NCBI GenBank assembly: GCA_942492855.1
Contig: OW818647.1
Span: forward strand, 1,302,001 to 1,366,000
DNA length: 64,000 nucleotides
Origin: G963677485 sp942492855
GTDB lineage: Bacteria; Armatimonadota; HRBIN16
Reading direction: 5' to 3'
Below are positions 34,009-41,649 of this stretch, one piece after another. A model generated the notes under the pieces. It saw only the letters and a list, made by a program, of their open reading frames with translations, was not told the origin of the DNA and made no database searches. Every line of letters begins with the position of its first letter. The first letter of the stretch is position 1. The translations under genes and the position numbers were made by a program.

Positions 34009-35082
34009 GTGAACGGTCTAGCAAAACTAGTACGTCTTCTCGCTTTATGGCCCCTCTCGCTGCTCTATGCAGGTGGATTAAAGCTCTATCTGGCCTGGCG
34101 GCTGCCGCGGCGTCATAGGCTGTCCGTACCGGTGGTGTGCATCGGCAATATCAGTTGTGGCGGTACCGGAAAGACCCCAGCGGTGATCAGCATCGCCCGG
34201 CATTTTGTCGAACGCGGAATCAGGGTGGCGATTTTAAGCCGTGGCCATGGCGGTCACATTCCCGGTGATTATGCTGTAGTATCCGATGGACAAAACATAC
34301 TGCTCAAACCTGATCAGAGCGGCGATGAACCATACCTCATCGCACAAAGCCTGCCTGAGGTTCCGCTGCTGGTGGGACGTGACCGCCGGATCACAGGACA
34401 GGCCGCCATCGACCGCTTCCATCCCCAGTTGCTGCTGCTCGACGATGGCTTTCAATATTACCAATTACAGCGTGATCTCGACATCGTGCTGCTGAACGGC
34501 GCGGACCCGTTTGAGGGTGGCTGGCCATTACCTGCCGGAAACCTGCGGGAACCCCCATCCCACCTGCGACGGGCCGATGCTCTGGTACTGACCGGTGTCG
34601 ATGGCCAGCAGATGTCTCTCGGACGGGTTCAGCAGATGAATTTGCCCAAGTTCACCGGTACTCGCCGCGCTTCATGCCTGCGGGATGTTCATGGAGCCAC
34701 CGTCGCGGTCGAATGGCTGCAGGGACGCAGCGTAGGCTGTTTTAGCGGGCTGGGTCACCCTGAGCAGTTTGAGCAGAGTCTGCTGCAGCTTGGTGCTGTG
34801 CTGAAAATCCGCCGCCGATTGAATGACCACCAGGCGATCACTGCGGAGCGGCTTAGGCATCTTTGGGGGGAAGCAGAGGGTTTGGGCTGTGAAGCGCTAG
34901 TGTGTACACAGAAGGATATGGTAAAGCTGCCCGCCGGTTGCGATGATCTGCCCATCTACGCGCTGGAAATCCAAATGACGTTCGATGAGCCGTTCTGGAA
35001 ATGGCTCGATGACCGCATGGCAGGCATATTCGGGAAGGAGATAGGAGAAAGACGTCAGGACACGGGACAGGAAATCGTATAA
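34009..35082 (+). CDS. lpxK: Tetraacyldisaccharide 4'-kinase (lipid A)
   Basis: 357 aa from GTG 34009, with GGTGA just upstream; an out-of-frame ATG lies two bases before. N-terminal membrane-associated helix (LLALWPLSLLYAGGLKLYL), Walker A in VVCIGNISCGGTGKTPAV, the conserved LSRGHGG and LLLDDGFQYYQLQRDLDIVLLNG (catalytic Asp pair), and LPAGNLREP. It phosphorylates the 4' position of the lipid A precursor at the inner membrane, so the organism should make lipid A and have an outer membrane. No other lpx or kdt gene is next to it. Confidence 0.95.
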   Translation: MNGLAKLVRLLALWPLSLLYAGGLKLYLAWRLPRRHRLSVPVVCIGNISCGGTGKTPAVISIARHFVERGIRVAILSRGHGGHIPGDYAVVSDGQNILLKPDQSGDEPYLIAQSLPEVPLLVGRDRRITGQAAIDRFHPQLLLLDDGFQYYQLQRDLDIVLLNGADPFEGGWPLPAGNLREPPSHLRRADALVLTGVDGQQMSLGRVQQMNLPKFTGTRRASCLRDVHGATVAVEWLQGRSVGCFSGLGHPEQFEQSLLQLGAVLKIRRRLNDHQAITAERLRHLWGEAEGLGCEALVCTQKDMVKLPAGCDDLPIYALEIQMTFDEPFWKWLDDRMAGIFGKEIGERRQDTGQEIV

Positions 35083-35207
35083 CGCGGAGCTACTTATCCT
35101 GCATATCTTATTAGTCCAAGACCCGCCTTCGACGCCTCAATCCAACGCATTCTGAAAACTGGCGAAAATCCGTTAAAAATAGTGCTCATACTAGTACAAT
35201 CTCTGGG

Positions 35208-35213
35208 TATAAT
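35208..35213 (+). promoter_or_regulatory. Candidate -10 box for the GNAT gene
   Basis: A perfect TATAAT 38 bases before the start. The hexamer at the right distance upstream (CTCATA) is a poor -35. Confidence 0.35.
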
Positions 35214-35251
35214 TAATCCACAACAACCGTGGCGCTACCCGGAGGTAGATG

Positions 35252-35764
35252 ATGGACCCTTCCATGCTTTACAATGACCGTTGCATCCGTGAGTTGGTTG
35301 AGAGCGACATCCCGAAGGTGATTGAGGTTGTGAAAGCCTCGTTTCTGGATGCCAACGCCGGTGTGATAGGGGCTGAGGATCTGCCCGCTATCCCATGGCT
35401 AAGGCTGTCAGAAGCACAGTTCTTGAAGTGGATGCAGGACAGCAGTTACTACCTAGGGGTGGTGGATGCACCGGAGATTGGGATTGTCGGATTTGCACTG
35501 ATGATTGAGGAGGGCGCTGGTGGTCGTAAACTGGCCGCACTCTACGTCGACCCCACACACCAGGGCGATGGCTGGGGCACTCACCTGTATGAGGCCGCCA
35601 CAGAGGCATTCCCCATGAGCACAAACGTGACCGTCGATGTGTTCAAAGCCAACACCAAGGCCATGGAGTTCTTCAAACACCACAAGTTTTTATCCGTCGG
35701 TGAGGGCAAGGTAAAGGTGGGCAAGAACATGTATGACATGGTGCGGCTGCAGCGGGCGTTGTAG
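35252..35764 (+). CDS. GNAT family N-acetyltransferase
   Basis: 170 aa. Two consecutive ATGs (35249, 35252) follow GGAGG; the second has the better six-base spacing. GNAT fold: the N-terminal CIRELVESDIPKVIEVVKASF strand and helix, GIVGFALMIEE, then the acetyl-CoA site LAALYVDPTHQGDGWGTHLYEAA (motif A, Q/R-x-x-G-x-G/A with Q-G-D-G-W-G) and VFKANTKAMEFFKHHKF. It transfers acetyl from acetyl-CoA to an unknown amine. No telling neighbours. Confidence 0.9.
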   Translation: MDPSMLYNDRCIRELVESDIPKVIEVVKASFLDANAGVIGAEDLPAIPWLRLSEAQFLKWMQDSSYYLGVVDAPEIGIVGFALMIEEGAGGRKLAALYVDPTHQGDGWGTHLYEAATEAFPMSTNVTVDVFKANTKAMEFFKHHKFLSVGEGKVKVGKNMYDMVRLQRAL

Positions 35765-36199
35765 CGTCAGGTGGTATATGGATGCGGTGAGCGATCGCGG
35801 ATCGCCCCTGCCTTGACCGGCCCCCGCGGCATAAATGCCACGGCTAATTGAACGAAAAGCCCGCTCAAGCGGGCCGCGGGCCTCCCGTCCGGGCACCCAC
35901 GGAGTGGGTAAGATTCTTATAGCCAGGGGTAAGCGAAGCGCAACCCCTGGAAGGCGGCCTGAAACCGTCTACCCCCGGACGGGGGTCGTATGCGGTTCCG
36001 ATTGGCATTCGCCTCTCCCATCCGAACCCATCCGTGGAATCCGCGTAATCCGTGGTTCAGACAAAAAGACCGGCGCGGTCACTGGGCTACACACCAAAGC
36101 ATGATCGACCGGCCCGGTTTTCCCTTTCCGGGCCGGTCTTTCGGTAAGCTCCGATCCAGGGTGCGAGGTCAGGAAGGTAGTATATTGCCCCCAACTTAC
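35765..36199. repeat. Gene-free stretch with hairpin element S2 and relatives
   Basis: 35825-35874 is a half element with GGCATAAATGCC in place of GACATAAATGTC (paired change). S2 (35894-35988) has CACCCACGGAGTGGGT, CCAGGGGT..ACCCCTGG and ACCCCCGGACGGGGGT. 36017-36064 is a CCGTGGAATCCGCGTAATCC unit. 36107-36138 is a perfect 11-bp stem GACCGGCCCGG/CCGGGCCGGTC around TTTTCCCTTT. No gene is seen. Confidence 0.75.
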
Positions 36200-36401
36200 G
36201 CCGCGCCCTGAAGGACGGCGGCTTCTTATCCGAAAAGCCGTCTAAAGACGTCTGAAATACCGAGACACCAAGTGCAAAGACACCATACCTCACCGTTTCT
36301 ACACGTTCTCAAACCAGATTTCATGCCTGCAGCCGGCTTCCAGCCGGCTTACCGGTTAATAAGCCGCCGTCCTTCAGGGCGCGGCATTGATTTGTGGGTA
36401 A
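36200..36401. repeat. Inverted-repeat element E3 (perfect 25-bp arms)
   Basis: 36200-36224 and 36361-36385 are perfect 25-base inverted repeats holding the CCTGAAGG hairpin core. Inside: GACGTCT-type hairpin CCGTCTAAAGACG near 36238 and AGCCGGCTTCCAGCCGGCT near 36331. The tail TTTGTGGGTAATAGTC follows (36390-36405), as after E2, E4 and E7. The layout is that of E1/E4 with other palindromes. Confidence 0.85.
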
Positions 36402-36765
36402 TAGTCGCGTCGGTGAGGCAAAGGTAACTGGCTATCGGCCAGACCGCGCCGGAGATGGGCTGCATAGCGGTCGTTAGTGTACCGAGAAACCGGCGCGGTC
36501 GTTTCCCCTCTCCCATCGTCCCCATCCGTGTAACCCGCGTAATCCGTGGTTCAGACAATCCGGGAATCGGACGGATGAGACGGATCGGGCGGATCAAATT
36601 GTTGGGCAGGCACGGGGGCCTGCCCCTACACAGGACCCGTTTCCTGGGCAGGCATACCCCTATATCCGTGCTCAAATCCGCCAGTGGCAGCCCACGTCTG
36701 TTACAATGTATTTGGTACAAAATGTATACAAACATGCTGCCTGCTATTTCAGCCTAAGGAGACCC
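36402..36765. repeat. Gene-free stretch before typA
   Basis: 36430-36500 is a GACCGG-type unit in the opposite arm order. 36516-36600 is the CCGTGTAACCCGCGTAATCC..GACGGATGAGACGGATC unit. The remainder up to the typA ribosome-binding site shows no gene. Confidence 0.6.
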
Positions 36766-38616
36766 ATGTCAGCCCCAACACCTTCTGAGAAAACAATCGT
36801 TCGCGAAGATATCCGAAATATCGCCATCATCGCCCACGTAGACCACGGCAAAACAACCCTTCTTGATGCCATCCTCCGACAGTCCGGCACTTTCCGACTG
36901 AACCAGGTTGTGGAAGAGCGCGTCATGGACAGCAACGATCTGGAGCGCGAGAAAGGCATCACGATCCTCAGTAAAGTGACCAGCGTGCTGGTTCATGACA
37001 CGAAGATCAACATCGTGGATACCCCAGGTCACAGCGACTTTGGCGGCGAAGTGGAGCGGATTCTGCGCTGCGTGGATGGTGTGCTGCTGCTGGTGGACGC
37101 CTGCGAGGGCACCATGCCTCAAACGCGCTTCGTGCTCAAAAAGGCACTCGCCCAAAAGCTGAAGCCGATTGTGGTGGTCAACAAAATCGACCGTCCTGGC
37201 GCACGCCCCTACGAAGTGATCGATGAGGTCCTCGACCTGTTCATTGAGCTGGGATGCGACTCCGAGGCTCTGGACTTTCCCTACATTTTTGCGTCTGCCA
37301 CGCTGGGATATGCGGTCAACAAACCGGAGGATGTGCCCGTCGACATCAAGCCGCTGTTTGACATGATCTTGAAGTATGTGCCCGCACCCGTGGGCGATCT
37401 GGATGGCCCCTTCCAAATTCAAGTCACCAACTTGGACTACGATGACTACATCGGCCGTCTGTTTGGCGGTAAGGTGCTCCGTGGCCGCGCCCGCAAGGGT
37501 GAGACGGTCACCGTCACAAAACGTGACGGTAGCACCGAAAATTTCCAGATCACTCGTGTTTTCGGCTACCACGGCCTGAAGCGCACCGATGTCGAAATCG
37601 CCGAAGCTGGCGATATCGTGCTTCTGGCCGGTATGGAGGATGTGCAGATCGGCTGCACCATCACCCACCCCGATTGCCAGGAAGTGCTGCCGTTGATCGA
37701 AATCGACGAGCCGACGGTTAGCATGGACTTCATTGTCAACAATGGACCATGGGCCGGACGCAGCGGCAAGTACCTCATGATGCGCAACCTGAGCGCACGC
37801 TTGATCCGAGAATGCCGCACGAATATCAGCCTTCGGGTTTCGGAAACCGACCAGCCAGACTCGATCAACGTAGCGGGCCGCGGCGAGCTTCAGCTTGCCA
37901 TTCTACTCGAGACGATGCGCCGCGAAGGCTTCGAAGTCATGGCCAGCCGACCCCGCGCCATCACGAAAGAGATTGACGGCGAACTATGCGAGCCGATCGA
38001 AGAGCTGACCGTTGATGTGCATGACGAGGCACTCGGCATGATCATCGAGCAGATATCCCGCCGCAAGGGCGAAATCACTTGGATGGGCAAGGACGAGGGC
38101 GGCAGCAACCGCGTGATCTTTGATATCCCCACCCGTGGCCTGATTGGTCTGCGAACTGACTTCCTGAGCTGGACGCGCGGATTGGGTATTATGTCGCACA
38201 CATACAAGAGATATGACAAATTCCGCGGCGACATCGTGTTCCGCCAGAACGGCAGCTTGATCTCTAAAGAGGGTGGCCATGCCACCGCTTACATGATCGA
38301 GCCGCTGCAGGAGCGAGCCACGTTGTTTGTGTCGCCTGGTGATGAGTGTTATGAGGGCATGATCGTGGGCGAAAACAGCCGTGAAGACGACATGGTGGTC
38401 AACATCACCAAAGAGCGTCAGAAGACCAACGTGCGCAGCAGCACTAAGGACGCCACGGTCATGATCATCCCTGCCAAGAAGTTCCAGTTGGAGCAGGCGC
38501 TCAGCTTCCTGAAGGATGACGAGCTGCTGGAGGTCACGCCTGAGGCGCTGCGGTTCCGAAAGCGCGTGTTGAACACCACCGAGCGTTTGGTCAGCGGCCG
38601 CCGCAAAGGCGGGTAG
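36766..38616 (+). CDS. typA: Translational GTPase TypA/BipA
   Basis: 616 aa from ATG 36766, which has AAGGAG seven bases before; the frame is open 20 codons further without similarity. GTPase motifs: IIAHVDHGKTTLLDA, REKGITILSK, DTPGHSDFGGEVER, NKIDRPGARP. Domains II and III are EF-G-like (GRGELQLAILLETMRREGFE), and the C-terminal BipA domain has GHATAYMIEPLQERATLFV..YEGMIVGENSREDDMVVN. It acts on the ribosome in large-subunit assembly, stress and low-temperature growth. Length is normal, monocistronic with a clear terminator. Confidence 0.97.
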   Translation: MSAPTPSEKTIVREDIRNIAIIAHVDHGKTTLLDAILRQSGTFRLNQVVEERVMDSNDLEREKGITILSKVTSVLVHDTKINIVDTPGHSDFGGEVERILRCVDGVLLLVDACEGTMPQTRFVLKKALAQKLKPIVVVNKIDRPGARPYEVIDEVLDLFIELGCDSEALDFPYIFASATLGYAVNKPEDVPVDIKPLFDMILKYVPAPVGDLDGPFQIQVTNLDYDDYIGRLFGGKVLRGRARKGETVTVTKRDGSTENFQITRVFGYHGLKRTDVEIAEAGDIVLLAGMEDVQIGCTITHPDCQEVLPLIEIDEPTVSMDFIVNNGPWAGRSGKYLMMRNLSARLIRECRTNISLRVSETDQPDSINVAGRGELQLAILLETMRREGFEVMASRPRAITKEIDGELCEPIEELTVDVHDEALGMIIEQISRRKGEITWMGKDEGGSNRVIFDIPTRGLIGLRTDFLSWTRGLGIMSHTYKRYDKFRGDIVFRQNGSLISKEGGHATAYMIEPLQERATLFVSPGDECYEGMIVGENSREDDMVVNITKERQKTNVRSSTKDATVMIIPAKKFQLEQALSFLKDDELLEVTPEALRFRKRVLNTTERLVSGRRKGG

Positions 38617-38636
38617 TGATACCGGACCCTTTACCA

Positions 38637-38668
38637 AGCGGGCGTCCCCTCATGGGCCGTCCGCTTTT
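38637..38668 (+). terminator. Rho-independent terminator of typA
   Basis: Stem AGCGG-x-CG-x-CCC / GGG-x-CG-x-CCGCT closing on TCAT, followed by TTTTT. It lies 20 bases after the stop. Confidence 0.85.
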
Positions 38669-38702
38669 TGCATATAGATAGTAGTGTCGGGAACAAACCT
38701 CC

Positions 38703-39839
38703 CTACCGCTGCCTGCTGATGATCTCCGATACCTTCACAGCGATGTTGGCACCGAACAGGGCCTGACCATACATCGATGGGTGGACGCCATCATATGTGT
38801 GCTGAGTGGCTCCGCCGTTCTGGGTGATCGTCGCGTTTAATGAGGGCACATCGATGAGGTAGACCCGCTGGTCCTTCGCATTACGGCGCGCTGCGACCAC
38901 GGAGGCGATCTCATCGCGGTGCGATCCCGAACCCGGCAGCACGCAGAAAATCTGCGCATTCGGACAGGCCTTACGCACGGCAGTCGCCCACTCCAGATAG
39001 TTGCTGGTCACATCAAGACCGCCGTAGTCATTGGTGCCCATGTTGCAGAACACATAGTCAGGCTCGGGGAGCAACAAGCCGTTCTTCAGCCGCGAGGTTT
39101 GGGCGTCATAGTGATCCCAACTCTTGTTCAGCGACGGCAACTGCATCACCCTGACCATCCCCTGTCCGCCCGTCCCCAGCAGTCCATACTCACAATCGAG
39201 GGCTGAGCATACGATGGGGAACCAACTGCATCTGGCGTTGTTGGGCTCCAAGATCGACCACGAGGTGAACAGAGCCTCAACACCAACACCCTCGGTGATT
39301 GAATCGCCAAACCCGATGGCCAGTTTCGAGCGTTTGGGATAGGCGGCGATGCTTCCGCCATCGTCAAGCGATATGCCAGCAATGCGCAGGTGGGTGGTAG
39401 ATGCCGTCCAGCGGTTCAGCATCAGGTCCGCCGCCCGGAAGTAGAACTCCACGCGGTGTGGCACCGAAGCATCCAACTGGCCAGATACCGGCAGAGTATA
39501 GGTGCAGCCTGTCTGAGTGAGCTGTATATGCGTGAACGGCCCTCCGTCTATGGAGTATTCCACCACCGGCATCGAGCCGACCGGGCAGTCCTCATTGGCG
39601 GTGCCGTCGATCACTACCCCCACGCTTCCGGTGTCCTTCACGATCGTCTTGAAATAGGCTCCAGGCATTGTGGCTTCCGCCCTGGCCTGCTCCGCTTTGC
39701 CTGAACACTTCCAGACATACGGTGATAAACCGAAATCCGAGCGGTCACACGGTATGGTGGTCGCGGCTTGGGCGCCTCTGGCCAGAACCAATCCAGCAGC
39801 TAGTATTAGCATGGCGCAGCATGGTGTCAACATATTCAT
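38703..39839 (-). CDS. Secreted SGNH/GDSL hydrolase, two-domain carbohydrate esterase-like
   Basis: 378 aa with a signal peptide (residues 1-25, AQA-A). Residues 40-160 are a beta-sandwich (jelly-roll-like: VVIDGTANEDCPVGSMPVVEYSIDGG). The SGNH catalytic domain has block I GFGDSITEGVG (nucleophile Ser), block III CNMGTNDYGG and block V YDGVHPSMYG (Asp/His). This order matches the CE2-type acetyl esterases that deacetylate xylan or other polysaccharides. Convergent with typA. Its presence fits the other plant-polysaccharide genes here, but the substrate is inferred. Confidence 0.88.
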   Translation of the reverse strand: MNMLTPCCAMLILAAGLVLARGAQAATTIPCDRSDFGLSPYVWKCSGKAEQARAEATMPGAYFKTIVKDTGSVGVVIDGTANEDCPVGSMPVVEYSIDGGPFTHIQLTQTGCTYTLPVSGQLDASVPHRVEFYFRAADLMLNRWTASTTHLRIAGISLDDGGSIAAYPKRSKLAIGFGDSITEGVGVEALFTSWSILEPNNARCSWFPIVCSALDCEYGLLGTGGQGMVRVMQLPSLNKSWDHYDAQTSRLKNGLLLPEPDYVFCNMGTNDYGGLDVTSNYLEWATAVRKACPNAQIFCVLPGSGSHRDEIASVVAARRNAKDQRVYLIDVPSLNATITQNGGATQHTYDGVHPSMYGQALFGANIAVKVSEIISRQR

Positions 39840-39982
39840 CTACAATATCCCTTATATGCGGGTTACGGTCATTACTGTGATACCACTCATGCGGTGCCGT
39901 GTCAATGGCATGTGTACCGAAATAGACCATTTCTGTAGCTAGCAGCTTCAACTAGCTGAGCAAACAAGCGTGCGGTAACGGC

Positions 39983-41014
39983 TTATATCTTGAACCTGAC
40001 GACATCATCCAGCAGCGGGGTTTTCTTTATCAGTACCTGCATTGGATCAACACCATCTGGGCATTCTGCAACCTCAACCAGCCCCAGGAAACCAGCGTAG
40101 TCAACTAATGCACGGCTTGTATAACAAAATCGAACTCCGCTTTCATATCCATCCATCATCGGGTTCCCATCTTCATCTTGCAGGAGAGTGGGGAATGCAC
40201 GTAGTATGGCATCCTCGTAGAAGGTATTCGTCCGGAACTCATCGCCATATTTATGCAGCAGGTAGAGCGTATACGCGAATGTATCTTGAAACTCGAACAT
40301 CTCTGGAAAATCATCACCACGACCCCAAGGCACATCCTCAGCCGCGGCACGCAGTATCATAGGATATAAAGCTTGAACCCCAGCCCCGCCTAACAATCGT
40401 CTGCACTCTGCACTCAGGCTTAACGAGCCTTTCATGCAGTCGATGATACCTACAGTCGCGGCTAGTTCCAGAATCTGACTTAATCCATCAAACATCAAGT
40501 CATCATCGATCGTCCCGTCCTTCATAAATTCGAGGACTGCTTCCTCCTGGAAGTATGCCTTCACAAGTTCGCGAGCTGCTTTGGTGGGCAGGCTGCCGTC
40601 TTTCTTCAACTTCATGCCTGTGAGACCGATCTCTTGTAGCAGGGTCACAAGCAGCCTCATAACTGGCGTCTCCGGCCATCCGGTCATGACCTCAGGAAAC
40701 TCGACGATTTCTGGAGATTCGAAAGGTACATTGATGAGTTTGAGCATTTGGACTGGGGTCAAACCATCGAAGTCATCGCATGGCTGTTTATTACTACGCG
40801 CATATGGACTAGGAATGAACCTGGCTTGTGCATAGGCTTGTTCCATACCATGCGGGACTTCCATCTCGGCATAGTCGGATAACATCTTGTCTACGTCGAG
40901 TTCCTCGAATGGGTCACTGATCACAATCTTGTTTTCGTCTTTACCTAAGCAGCACTTCTTGTATTTTTTCCCGCTGCCGCAAGGGCACAGATCATTCCGT
41001 CCAACTTTTTCCAT
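39983..41014 (-). CDS. SEC-C zinc-motif protein
   Basis: 343 aa. Residues 10-22 (CPCGSGKKYKKCC) are a SEC-C zinc motif, here at the N-terminus rather than at the C-terminus as in SecA. The remainder is helical with no motif I recognise (TPVQMLKLINVPFE, RLLVTLLQEIGLTGMKLKKDGSLPTKAARELVKAYF resemble plasmid pRiA4b/IS1096 ORF-like or SEC-C-linked helical domains). GGAG is ten bases before the ATG. Cytoplasmic; function unknown. It lies alone between repeat stretches. Confidence 0.78.
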   Translation of the reverse strand: MEKVGRNDLCPCGSGKKYKKCCLGKDENKIVISDPFEELDVDKMLSDYAEMEVPHGMEQAYAQARFIPSPYARSNKQPCDDFDGLTPVQMLKLINVPFESPEIVEFPEVMTGWPETPVMRLLVTLLQEIGLTGMKLKKDGSLPTKAARELVKAYFQEEAVLEFMKDGTIDDDLMFDGLSQILELAATVGIIDCMKGSLSLSAECRRLLGGAGVQALYPMILRAAAEDVPWGRGDDFPEMFEFQDTFAYTLYLLHKYGDEFRTNTFYEDAILRAFPTLLQDEDGNPMMDGYESGVRFCYTSRALVDYAGFLGLVEVAECPDGVDPMQVLIKKTPLLDDVVRFKI

Positions 41015-41649
41015 ATCAGCTACGCTCCTTAATGATCGTCTTCATATATCGCTTTGTCGGGGATCGCTTGCGCCTTAGCGAGAGCGGAAGCACTAATAGA
41101 TATTGTACCGGCAGTAATCCGACCTCGGGAAGCAGATGAGAAGACCGCTCTTGTACAGGCCCTCACATAGAGTCTAGCAGTCAACCGCTGCCGATGTCAG
41201 AGCCGCAGAGCCCGTGTATATGCGACGCCAAAGTGCGGGGCGGTAATTTCTTAACTACGTCGGTCTTGATTGCCACTGTCCGGGGCGGTTTTCTCCTAAC
41301 CGCGCCGGTCTTGATCCCGACACAAAACCTAACGGGCTAACCGCCAGACCGGCGCGGTCTTGAGACCTCTGCCACCGCTAGCCAACCGCCAGACCGCCCC
41401 GGACTTAAGCCACATTTGCTTTAGACCGGTCCGGTTTTCCCTTTCCGGGCCGGTCTTGATCGCCTATGTCCGGGGCGGTTTTCTCCTAACCGCGCCGGTC
41501 TTGATGTCTTCAGGGACAAGGGAATTTCGGCTATCCGCCAGACCGGCGCTGTCTTGAGCTCTCTGTCACCGCTAGCCATCCACCAGACCGCCCCGGACAT
41601 AGGCAATATGTGGAGCCTATACCTAACCGAACGCTCATGGCCAATGGAA
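41015..41649. repeat. Array of GACCGG hairpins in both orientations, gene-free
   Basis: Full units: 41336-41404 and 41529-41598. Compact reversed hairpins GTCCGGGGCGGTTTTC-TCC-TAACCGCGCCGGTC at 41278-41314 and 41468-41504. A GACCGGTCCGG..CCGGGCCGGTC hairpin at 41423-41459 matches 36107-36138 with one arm change. No gene is seen; 41015-41220 shows nothing further. Confidence 0.8.

Noticed and set aside
36769..37668. 299-aa minus-strand open frame inside typA
   Set aside because: Mirror of a highly conserved gene; composition is His/Asp/Val-rich as expected for an antisense frame.
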